Source: Corinectria fuckeliana (taxonomy: Eukaryota > Ascomycota > Sordariomycetes > Hypocreales > Nectriaceae). From it: a stretch of 64,000 nt of DNA. The DNA lies in assembly GCA_019137255.1 (NCBI GenBank), contig WPDH01000300.1, positions 62,001-126,000 on the forward strand. The letters run 5' to 3'. Below, in pieces: positions 54,741 through 64,000 of this stretch. The notes below the pieces were generated by a model. It worked only from the letters and a program-made list of their open reading frames with translations, was not told the origin of the DNA and made no database searches. A program made the position numbers and the translations under genes. Every line of letters starts with the position of its first letter. Positions within the stretch are counted from its first letter, which is position 1.

Positions 54741-57700
54741 GATGAAGAGGCGTCAAGGCCAAGACTGAAAAAGGCGGGATGAAGTTTCGATGTGGAGTTT
54801 GCCGTCGGCAGCGTGTTTAAGGGAAAAACCTGTCTCGCGGATCGTGGGGGGAGGGGGGGTAGTAGAAGGTAGTTTAGATAAGGTGCTCAGTATGGCGGAG
54901 ACAGAGAGAGGCGGAGGAGCAAGAGCGGGTACAGGCAGTCATGCCAGACGAGGGCTTGGATTCGTAGAACGAGATGGATGATTGAGGACGGGAATGTTCA
55001 TGGAGAGAGGAAGAGAGAAGGAAAAAAGCGTCTGGGATGGTCGAAAGGGGCCTTGGATATAAGTGCAAAATGGGCGTGTCGGGGGCGTTGCACGGGGATG
55101 GGGCCGGGACAGCGCCTGGCAGACCGCAGACCGCAGACCGCAAGAGCCCTGGGGATTCTGTAGGTACTGCTGCACTGACTGATTGTCATTGGGTTTTGGG
55201 CTGGTAGCATGATGATTCAGGATTCTTTTTTTTGTTTTTTTGCCCATGGCCTGGGCGTGGCTGAGCTGACGAGATGGGATAGGATAGGACAGGACAGGAC
55301 AACACCGCACAGCACAGACACATCTCAGAACATGTTGCTATTCCGATGCTTCCACTGGCTTCAACGGTAATCCTAGGGCATCCCTTAGATTATCCCCCTA
55401 CTAGGCCGGGATTTAGTTCCATAAGTTATCTGCTCCGATTTTCACAGGCAGCCAGCCGCCCACAACTTTCATGGCCTTGTTGATCTTTTCCCCTTCGCCG
55501 CGAATATGGGAATTTCAACATGTTACCTGTCGTTTCGTACCTACCTTAGGCTTCCAGGTACCGACATCAACACGCCCGCCCGAGGGCCGGCAACGCCCAG
55601 GGCAATGTCCTATCAGTGAGCGAGTGAGGGATCCTTCCTCCAAAAAGATGCCGTTGCTTCCTGCTCGCCTCACAGCTCGAGCTGACGCTGTTGGCCTGTC
55701 TCACTTGGGACCTGCGGACGGCAAATTATAGTGACGTACTGGGCTGGTCTTTGCGGCGTGCGCGGCCCCGTCAATCACCATCCGGTTGCTGCTGTTCGAC
55801 AAGCAGCCACCAGGACGAGAACGACCTCTTACAAGAAACGCGAGCGGATACGCGGCAGCACCAATGCACGGCATCGTGATGTGAAAACGCCCAGGCAACA
55901 TCGCTTCTACATGCTCCCGGAGAGGCCAAAAAAAAAGGATGCCCGCGTTTTGCCTCTCATTTCTTCTTCTTCACTTCTCCCAACCCGGCCACGGCCATGG
56001 CCAACAGCAGAGCTACACGACTCGCTCCGAAACCTTCAAAACCCCACAAGGTGGCCCAAGTACGAAGTATTACAGTCAAGTCCATTTCAAGTCCAGTCGG
56101 CGGACGTTCCCAGGTGGAGTTATTATCCCACGATAATTCGCATAAACCGCTCCCCGGGTCCCCCTGCCCATATCCGGATCTAGGTGCCGGGCCGGCCACT
56201 TGACCAGTCTAGGAAGCCGCACGAACCTCCTCTAGAAGGCTCGAAGCCAGCAATCCATGATACCAGGAAACAAATGCCATGTTTCCCACCGGCGGGCGCG
56301 ACAACTCCTTTGGACCCCGATGTTGGGACCCCATTGGTGCCTCATCCTCCTCGCGTGTTCCGTCTATTCAGTAATTTATACTATTGGATGTTTGGATGCG
56401 TGGATGCACAGTGCTCGGGCGAGCCTGGAATGCCCTTCAAAGTCCTGCGGAACCGGTCCTGGCGAATGAAATTGTCTCGAACTAGCAATTGCTGGCTGTC
56501 GTATGGTGAGCGAGCCCGTCCGTCTAAGGTGGAGAGACCTTCTGTCTCAGACTTCTGTAACAGTCGTGGTGCCTTCACCCTGGACCTGGGGGGGGCGAGG
56601 CCTAGACCAAAGACCAAAGACCAAAACGAGGAGAACGAGCATGGAGCAAGATGACACGCAGCCCGGTTGAACCCGATATCGCGGGTTATACGGGGGCCTT
56701 GCTCGCTAACGGGGGCGATACATCACCAGACTCGCGGGCGCTGGATGCCTGGCCGTGTTCGCGATGGCGTCACATCGACGCCTAAGTGGAATGTTTCCAG
56801 AACTCCAGAAGCGATTGCTCGCCGTGCTCACCTTAAAAGGCCTCACGGTGTCGCCGCGCCAGGGGTCTCACGGCCTTCTTTTATTCGCGCAACGGAAATT
56901 ACACTTGAGGGGAAACTCGGTCTCGGGCTGTGATCCACCATTCCACCCGTCACCCGTTGGTCTCCAGTTGACGACAAAGTTGTGGGGAGACAAGGCCACC
57001 TTCAAGGTCACCCTAACTGTCACCTACATCGCCCCAGCTGCCCGAGTTGACTCGTCTGGTTCACCGACGTTGGATCCTCGCTGCCCCCCAGGAAAGTGTC
57101 TGAGTCCACATCAGCGTTAACATGCATCCATCCAAATCCACATGCATCCGAATCCACATCCTGCTATGTATGTAGGCCTAGATACGTAGATTACATTTGC
57201 ATGCAAGGCCTTGAAAAGAGGGCGACTGCACGGCCCCCAGGCTTTGCCCAGATGCAGCTCATGCTTACAACTTGCCTGTGTACCTAGTGTAGGTAGGCTG
57301 CCCCCATCAACTAGATCAAGCCCTTTTCACGGTTATGCCTTTGGATGATCTCGTAATTAATTATCTAACTGTGCCTCGAACTGGAGATGGCGGGGAAAAT
57401 GCCTAGGACCGAGACGATGGAGCCGCCGCGGGGCATAGGTACGTAATAGTTCATCGACCGGGCTTGGGTCTCCGGGTCCGGTCTCGCCTCTTTGCCGCCA
57501 AGTGACCGACTAAGAGCTCAGCCTATCAAGTGGCGAACAAACTACATACACATCGTCGATCGTCGATCGACTTGCGATCGACTTTCGTCCTCTGTATGTA
57601 AGCCTGGGATGGCAAGATGGTAAGCACGTCCGTTGATCCATGATGATTCCAAATTCGCGTGGAATGCCCACGGGAGTGCAGGGACTTTGCGATTCAGTCA

Positions 57701-58417
57701 TAAGGCTGATGAGCCTCCTACACAACACCGGTCCTAATGTCAAGCTGCCTCGTATGTTGCCTCGTCTGGCTATGCAAGATGATAGTTCGCCATTCCCGTA
57801 ACACTTGCAGTTCGTGGCTGTGCAGGGGCAGGGGCAGGGGCAGGGGCAGGGCGCAGCTGTGGCGGCTCCACGGCCAATCAGGATGCCCTCATCGCCCACA
57901 ACCAACACACCCTTCAGAAACCGCTCCTCATGATGGTTGAACAGATATGATACACCAACAACTTCGCCTCTTACACATAGAGAACAAGTATGACCGACAT
58001 GACGGGGTCATCTAGCAATTACGAAACAGAAAACTGCCTTACTTCAAGCCTTACCGTGGTGGATGCCCCAAGGCAACATGGCCAGATTAGAAGCTTGTAA
58101 GGCAGTAGGTAAGTGCCAGGTATAATAAAGACGTGTTCCATTAGACATCAAAGAGAAACATCATCCACACATAGCACGCGCATTGGCAACTCTAAACAAG
58201 AGACTAAAGCACCCGAACAAACCTTCGCATTCATTGTCTTCCTGTCCAACAAGCTCCGGCACCGCCTCCACCGCCACAGCAGCAGGGTTTCACGTCCCGA
58301 GTAACACTCAAACACGGTTTGCAACCGCAAAGTTCAACCCGGCCTTTGTAATAGTCCGCTCAACTACATAAACAAAGAGGTACAGCAAGAAAGGAAAAAA
58401 ACTTCCTTCGCTTTAGC
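54741..58417. other. 3.7-kb gene-poor divergent interval
   Basis: Lies between the outward-facing aminotransferase and vWA genes. The left part is the aminotransferase promoter, with GA-rich sequence at about 54880-55030 and GGATA/GGACA units at 55278-55300. There is a TACGAAGTA copy at 56061, a cluster of GATCGTCGATC-like palindromes at about 57556-57585, and a G-rich minisatellite at 57823-57851. The right 300 bp is A-rich and C/T-rich, as expected for the vWA promoter. A frame at about 56755-57120 contains a protein-like stretch (KLWGDKATFKVTLTVTYIAP) but has no start context, introns or family I can name. Confidence 0.55.
57823..57851. repeat. CAGGGG hexamer minisatellite
   Basis: Four perfect caggggg-type hexamers (cagggg) plus a partial fifth. 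Runs of four G spaced by CA make this a good G-quadruplex candidate on the plus strand. Non-coding on both strands as far as I can tell. Confidence 0.85.
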
Positions 58418-59560
58418 ATGCCTCGACCCCGCAACTCCAACTACCGACATTTCGAAACTCCACCGATATATCCTCCAAACATGTCAAAGTCTTCTCGATT
58501 CGGGCTCAGCAGCTTAAGGGACAAGTTCTCGCGCAGGCCCTCGTCGGCCACTGCCGAGAGGCTCTCGCGGTTCGACGCCAGCAACGACGCCAGCAACGAC
58601 GTCAACGGCGCTTCATGGAACGCTGCCTTCCTGGACCCTTCGTCTGCGGCTTGCTCCAAGGATACCGCTCGTGAGTCTGACCGCGCAACTCCTGTCGCCA
58701 AAGTCGACTTACTGACCCCGACTTCTCCAGCCAATGAAGCTCCTCCAGCCTATACTGCAACTCCTAGCTCGTCGTCCAAGCAACTCCGCGCCGATCACCG
58801 CGGGGCATCGCCTTCGCCGAGCCTAGCCAGCATCACTTCCGCCGAGGACAAGTATGCCTTCCTGTCGACCTTTGACACCGTCTTTATCATCGACGACTCG
58901 GGTTCCATGGCCGGCAGTTCCTGGCGGGAGGTGAGCGATGCCCTCCGCGCCATCACCCCGATCTGCACCGCGCACGACCCGGACGGCATCGACGTCTACT
59001 TCCTGAACCACAAGTCCGGCGCCGCGGGTTCTGGCTCCGAGGCGCCCAGCGGCTACACCAACATCCGCGACGCGGCCCAAGTGCAACGCCTCTTCGAGTC
59101 TGTCCATCCCACCGGCGCCACGCCCACCGGCAACCGCCTGCAAAGCATCCTCAAGCCCTACATAGCCCGCCTGGCCAGCCGCGCAGACAACATGGAGACG
59201 ATCAAGCCGATCAATATCATCGTTATCACCGACGGTTGCCCTACCGACGACCCGGAGAGCATCATCGTCCACCACGCCCGTAAGCTAGACCAGCTCGAGG
59301 CGCCGCCTCACCAGGTCGGCATCCAGTTCTTCCAGGTTGGCAACGAGGGTGGCGCCACTCGTGCGCTGCGCGAGCTCGACGACGGTCTAGCTGAACTTGG
59401 CATCCGTGACATGGTCGACACTGTCGCTTGGAATTCCGCCTCGTCTTCCAGGAGCAAGGCTCTGACGGCTGACGCAATCCTCAAGGTTGTGCTGGGTGCC
59501 GTGGTGCGCCGCCTGGACCGCAAGACCGCAGACAGCATCGACTCTCGCAGTCGTTGCTAA
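58418..59560 (+). CDS. von Willebrand factor A-domain protein
   Basis: Intronless, 380 aa from ATG 58418. ATG 58481 (MSKSSRFGLSSLRDKFSRRP) is in frame and is perhaps the better start, because sequence before it looks unrelated to the rest. After a Ser/Ala-rich basic N-terminus and a PPAY motif (residues 109-112, a possible WW-domain ligand) comes a vWFA domain at about residues 150-365. The MIDAS metal site is visible as D159-D-S161-G-S163 in FIIDDSGSM, with a Thr in HPTGATPTG and Asp272 in IVITDGCPTDD. There is no signal peptide or membrane segment, so it is probably intracellular, unlike animal adhesion proteins. Many fungi have such stand-alone cytosolic vWA proteins, with no known function that I can assign here. 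Confidence 0.86.
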   Translation: MPRPRNSNYRHFETPPIYPPNMSKSSRFGLSSLRDKFSRRPSSATAERLSRFDASNDASNDVNGASWNAAFLDPSSAACSKDTARESDRATPVAKVDLLTPTSPANEAPPAYTATPSSSSKQLRADHRGASPSPSLASITSAEDKYAFLSTFDTVFIIDDSGSMAGSSWREVSDALRAITPICTAHDPDGIDVYFLNHKSGAAGSGSEAPSGYTNIRDAAQVQRLFESVHPTGATPTGNRLQSILKPYIARLASRADNMETIKPINIIVITDGCPTDDPESIIVHHARKLDQLEAPPHQVGIQFFQVGNEGGATRALRELDDGLAELGIRDMVDTVAWNSASSSRSKALTADAILKVVLGAVVRRLDRKTADSIDSRSRC

Positions 59561-60432
59561 GCTAGTTCACAGGGACCAAGCAAGACGGTCCGCAATGACA
59601 GCACGGCGGAACCGTTCAGGAGTTCAGCCACTCCATGTACTACTTATGTATTTATACTGCTCAAGAGAGCCGACAATGGTTAGATGGCAATCGCACCCTC
59701 ACGAGTGCTTCACAGGGGCAGGGACAGTAGCGTTACCAGGATAGACTTTCGTAGCTATTAAGACATCATCCTCGCATGACCACGCAATTACCAGCAAACT
59801 CTCAGTGAATGGCCGCATTTATTGCGTGACTAGTTATCTGCCTTTGTCCGATTCCCCAAAGCTCCTATTCCCAAAGAGTGCGACTATGAGTCGCGAATCA
59901 TTCCCCAATAGCCGTGTTTTCGGCCCGTAATGATCCTTTGCGCAAACCGAATCAAGCCCATTTCTGTTCCTTGCCATCGGCGGGGATGAAACGGCGAGAT
60001 GAGAGCCAGGAAAGCCTCCCTGGTGAATCTGCTTACTGGGTTGGGTTATCCATTCCCCAAAGCACAAGACAAAAAGAAAATAAGGAAAGAAAGAAAGAAA
60101 GACCCAACGGTGCGTAAATGCGAAATTCATTGTCCCCTTACGTTCCCCGTATGAAAGCTACGTCTGCCAGGTACAAAGAAGGGGCAAGGCGTAACGCCTC
60201 GAATGTGACAAAGGAAAAAACTGTCGTCTCTAGTTCTCTTGGTTGACTCGGATAGAGAACCCAGAGGAGACAAAGCTGAGAGCAGGAAAAGGGGTTCCTG
60301 AAGTTGATGTGACCCAGAGAATCAACGAGTTAGGCCTGGGCGAGTTGGTCGCGGATAGAGCCTACTTGATCAGCAGAACACCGGACGGTGTCTACTAGCG
60401 ATCATACCTCTGAACCATCTCGAAGACCGACC
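59561..60432. other. Convergent 3' region, vWA / orphan gene
   Basis: About 870 bp of 3' flanks between converging genes. It contains a GAAA tract at about 60072-60100. No supported ORF or RNA gene. Confidence 0.55.
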
Positions 60433-62824
60433 TCACTGCATGCAAACCACGTCCGCCAGGGCAACCGAGTGAGCGGAAATGTTGGCGCCTGTGTCGTTGC
60501 GGCAGGTAACAACCGGCGTCGTGACGAGGGCGACCCGCCAGTGCTTGGCCTGCAGCTCCATGGGGTCCATGTTGGGCCAGATGGGGATCATGGACTGGCA
60601 CGAGAAGCGGCAGCCAACCTCGGGGAAGCGGAAGTCAAAGGTCAGACGGCTGCTGAGAATGCGCGACGAAAGGCCCCAGGCGGTGCGGGAGACGTGCTCC
60701 AGGTCGAGCAGCGTGCCGTCCGGGGTGGCGCTCTCGTTGAGGAGCGGCTGGATCATGTTAAGCATCATTTCGGCCACCTCTTCGATGCGCATCTTGCTGA
60801 ACTGCGCGAAGTGGTCGAGCTTGAGGATGGAGTCGACGACGGTGGCTTGGCGGTCGAGGATGGGCTGGCGGAAAGTCGACGGCTGGCCTAGAGATTGCAA
60901 TGTTAGCAGTGAGCTGGGTGAGACGTCTTCACAAGTACGAGACTTACCTTGAGTCCGCTCGAGATCCCTCTCGATATCAACGAGGCTGTAGGTGGCATCG
61001 GTATCAGCGCCGCACCAGGCACGCGGGACCCAGACACGGTTGACGATGAAGTCGACGAGGACTCGGGTGACGAGGCACGACTTGGAGCTCTCATCCTTGA
61101 GGTGGAAGTCGAGATAGGAGACGGCCTCAGACTCGGACAGGGGATAGTAAGTCGCCAGGAGGACAGGTCCCAGGCGGGTCTGGGCGAGCTCGGTGGGCTC
61201 GACGAAGGTGGGCTGGCTGGCGTGGTTCTCGACAAAGGTCCGGATGACGGTGTACAGCTCCATGATCTGCTCGTTCCACGCGGCGACGGTCATCTCGGTG
61301 ATGTGGATAAGCGGGCTGGGGAAGTTGCTCCGGGTGGTCAACGCCCCGGGTCCGGGCTGAGCGCCGGGGTAGTCGGGGGAGATGGGATCACGGAAGCGGC
61401 CGTACTTGCCACGGGTCATCGATGGCGTGGTGGGATAGTAATCGCGGCGGTGTCCGAATGCGCTCTCGGGACGGCCGAAGTTCTTCTCCGCGGCAGCCAT
61501 GTGCTGCGAGTACAAGTCGGGAGCGTTGGGGCGGTAGCCCCCGGCCCCGTTGTGGTGGAAGCCCCGGCGAGAAGGAGCTCGTCCAAAGCCGGCGGGTCCG
61601 CTTCCGTTGCCGGCATGAGAGCCTCCGAAGCGAGCCTGGCCAGGAGTCGCCGGTCCCCAGTGTGGTGGCTGGAATCCACGGCCGGGCTGAATGGTCGAGG
61701 CAGCTCGAGGCGGGCCGGACGCGAGCGGTCCGAATCGTGGGGGGCCAAAAGTCCCAAGGCGGCTGGGCTGGAAGCTCGTGGGAGGGCGAGCAGGCTGGAC
61801 GGTCATGTCGCTGAAGACGTGGGACAGGTTCTTGGAGTCTCTGGACTGCTCTGGCTCGGCTCGGGCCTCGGGTCGCAGCGACATGATGGACTTGTGAACA
61901 GCCTCCTTGTCTTGGCAGGAGTCGGCAATGGTCTTGATGGCCTGAGTAACCGACTCGGAGCTGGGGTGCTTCATGACCCAGAGCGAGCGGCGGTTGTTGA
62001 CCTGGCCTTCAAGGTGGTTGATGGTGTCTTCGAGGTGCTAGTGGGCCAATGTCAGCTTCCGGGATGTTTGCTCGCTCGCAGGTATTGCCAACTGACCTTG
62101 ATCATCTCCTCGCGGCTTGGGGACTTGTCCTCCTCGCCCGACTTGCCCCCCCTCTCCTTGTTCGCCTTGAGGGACTTGAAGTCGCGGGTAAGGTTCTGCA
62201 AGTCTTCCATCACCTTGGCAACCTCGGCCTCGGCCTCCTTGCGCTTGTCTTTCTCCTCGGAGAGCTCGACGCGCAGGTTGCCAATCGTCTGGGCCTGGTC
62301 GTCCGCCTCGGCCTTGTTGAGGTTGCCCTCGATGCTCATGCGCGCGATGGCCTTGTCCGTCTCCTCCTGGTCAAGCGTCAGGTTCATCAGCGCGTCTACG
62401 AGCTGGCTGGTCTCCTGGCTGATGATCTGGCCAACTTCCTGGAGCTGCAAGATGATCTCGCCCGACTCCTTGGAGGAGACACCGGGCATGCGGCGGAGAG
62501 AGGTCTGGATCTTCACGAGGATCTCTTGGGAGACCCGAGCCTTGGCGAAGGCGGGCTGTTGGAGTTGAGACGTCAGCTTCGGGCGTTTCTGAGGACGAAG
62601 GGACGGGAGAAACTCACATGATTGTTGGTCATCTGCTTGATCCTCTCAGATCGAGCGGCCCCTGCCAAAGGGGTGGAAAAGTTGATGGACAACATGCTGT
62701 CCGGCGAGCTATCGCAGTCAGTGTCGCTCTCGTCGAGACTCGAGGACCACCGCGATGCAGGTTGTTGATGATGATGTTCTCCGTAACTATTTTCAGAGAC
62801 GATGCGATGATGACCCGCACTCAT
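60433..62824 (-). CDS. Protein of unknown function with coiled coil and RG/P-rich linker
   Basis: Four exons, 62824-62618, 62555-62097, 62037-60948 and 60887-60433, give 736 aa; all junctions keep frame. I do not recognise a named domain. Seen: a Ser/His-rich N-terminus (MSAGHHRIVSENSYGEHHHQ); a coiled coil at about residues 70-240, where exon 2 is strongly heptad-like and rich in Glu/Lys; a disordered Pro/Gly/Arg/Phe linker at about 290-430 with repeated RFG, GFG and RGF words, typical of RNA-binding or condensate-forming segments; then a compact C-terminal domain (about 470-736), including WNEQIMELYTVIRTFVENHA, YLDFHLKDESSKSCLVTRVL and PEVGCRFSCQSMIPIWPNMD, ending TCRNDTGANISAHSVALADV. The C-terminal domain looks well conserved in character. 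The third intron (60 bp) is stop-free and in frame. Confidence 0.82.
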
Positions 62825-64000
62825 TCTAGTCCCATACGAAAGACGCCAGAGGCAGTTGCGAAGTGTTTGGGGGGAGGGGGTTTGGTTTGGAATTAAAGAA
62901 TCGGTGATCGATGGTGGTTTGGGGGAGGGAGGGTTTGCGAGGTGGAGGTGGAGGTGGGAGAGAGCGAGATGTGTTTGAGGGCGGCAGAAAGCGAGGCGGC
63001 GTTTTCTGTGAATGAGATTATTAGCACCACTGGCACAGGGTCTGTTGTGCAAACGGGAACACAGGGAAACCAACGAGTCCTGTTTAGGCAGACAACAGCC
63101 CGGAGCTCACTTTCGGTTCAGCTGTTGTGCGTTGAGGCAGGGCTCAGCTCTGTTGAGCAAACACCCACAACGAACCCCCCGTTTAACTCCCGCAGCAGAG
63201 TGCTGTGCTTCAATGCAGCTCTCTATCTCTCCCGCCCATTCTAGTCCTTCGGGGGCGCCATAGATGCGCCCGAGTGCCGCGCGTGTTGTGAGAACACAGT
63301 AAACCCCGATAACTCGCAGCAAGTCGAAGCTCCACCAAGCGAACTGGCCGTTCTTATGAACACAACAACGCCTATGAAACTCGAAAACAGAACAACACTC
63401 GTAACATTCTCGAACCACAACCTTCCGTTGAAACCAAGTTCCTTATGTGATAGCCCCTGAACCAGGACGATGATCTAGGGAGATGGCCTATAAACGTTAT
63501 AGGAAGAGGGCGAAGATGCAGGAAAACCCCGTGATTGTGCAACCTATGAACGAGTTCTCGTATGTAGATCAACAAAGGAGTTGGCGAGAATGACGAACTC
63601 GTGGGCGCATTTCACCCTCACACTTGCATGCAGTCGGCTGCAAGGTGAGAGAGATCTGAAAGTGAGATCAGCAGAAACCAAGCAATAGCTAGACGAGTCA
63701 GGCTCCACCAATGGCGTCAGTTGCAGCTACAAACGGAAGAATCGTAAGGCCCATTCTATTGATCCTTTAGTCGAAAGTAGTTCCCCCTGTAGGCCTACAG
63801 CATGATTCACAGCTCTTTGGACAAGTGGGTAACCAATCAAAGCTAAAAGCCCCGAAATTGACCATTTGATAACGTTTGTGGTGTATCAGCACTCTGTCGA
63901 ATGCATTCGACGTAGTGTGGATTGATGGCATGCATGCCTAACATTCTCTACTGCGGAACAGAAGCGTTGCAACATCACAAGTAATGGGACACTACAGTCC
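62825..64000. other. Intergenic to the right edge
   Basis: The left part is the promoter of the orphan gene, with G/A-rich sequence at about 62865-62985 (C/T-rich on the coding strand). The rest, to 64000, shows no supported ORF, RNA gene or repeat. Confidence 0.5.

Noticed and set aside
56755..57120. 121-codon frame with a protein-like internal stretch
   Set aside because: No start context, no homologous family I can name, and the surrounding frame is low quality; left as part of the intergenic description.
60949..62568. 539-codon plus-strand ORF opposite the orphan gene
   Set aside because: It crosses two introns of the minus-strand gene, and its residues are the complement of that gene's Pro/Gly/Arg-rich codons.

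Overview
The window looks like chromosomal DNA of a filamentous ascomycete, most likely a Sordariomycete (Glomerellales/Hypocreales-like). Three things point there: short GT-AG introns of 51-99 bp with CTRAC-type branch points, well-separated single genes of types typical of Pezizomycotina (a CFEM protein, a CAP20-type perilipin, a CYS-3/MetR-type bZIP factor, UN-24-like ribonucleotide reductase), and an extremely A+T-rich, ORF-free block at the left edge that looks like RIP-mutated repeat DNA. I cannot name the species from sequence alone. Intron boundaries were placed by eye; every spliced model below sums to a multiple of three and reads open from start to stop.

Layout. 1-760: AT-rich block. 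2.4-18.4 kb is the gene-dense part: glutathione reductase (-) and an Ede1-like endocytic scaffold (+) diverge from a 1.9 kb promoter interval, followed by exocyst subunit SEC6 (-), box C/D snoRNP factor BCD1 (-) and a DENN-domain protein (-). 18.4-25.3 kb has no convincing gene. 25.3-34.3 kb carries a CAP20-like perilipin (-), possible gene relics near 30 kb, a pirin with an N-terminal hydrophobic segment (+) and a GPI-type CFEM protein (-). 34.3-38.7 kb is again empty. 38.7-45.4 kb has ribonucleotide reductase large subunit (-), a TatD-type DNase (+) and a Chl4/CENP-N kinetochore protein (-). 45.4-48.9 kb is gene-poor. 48.9-54.7 kb has the CYS-3/MetR-like bZIP regulator (+), a small protein of unknown function (-) and an eight-exon PLP aminotransferase (-). 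After another empty 3.7 kb come a von Willebrand A-domain protein (+) and a 736-residue protein of unknown function (-).

The genes do not form an operon-like or biosynthetic cluster. They are housekeeping (redox, dNTP supply, secretion/endocytosis, snoRNP, kinetochore), regulatory (sulfur bZIP) and surface/lipid-droplet functions (CFEM, CAP20) side by side. I found no CRISPR, no intact transposon, and no tRNA or rRNA gene. The points most worth a second look are gene-structure details: a ribonucleotide reductase whose last intron decides whether the C-terminal CxxC is made, a 13-nt microexon, stop-free in-frame introns, a 692-bp intron with a start codon across its acceptor, a membrane-anchored pirin, a recurring 9-mer confined to gene-poor DNA, and the 736-aa orphan protein.
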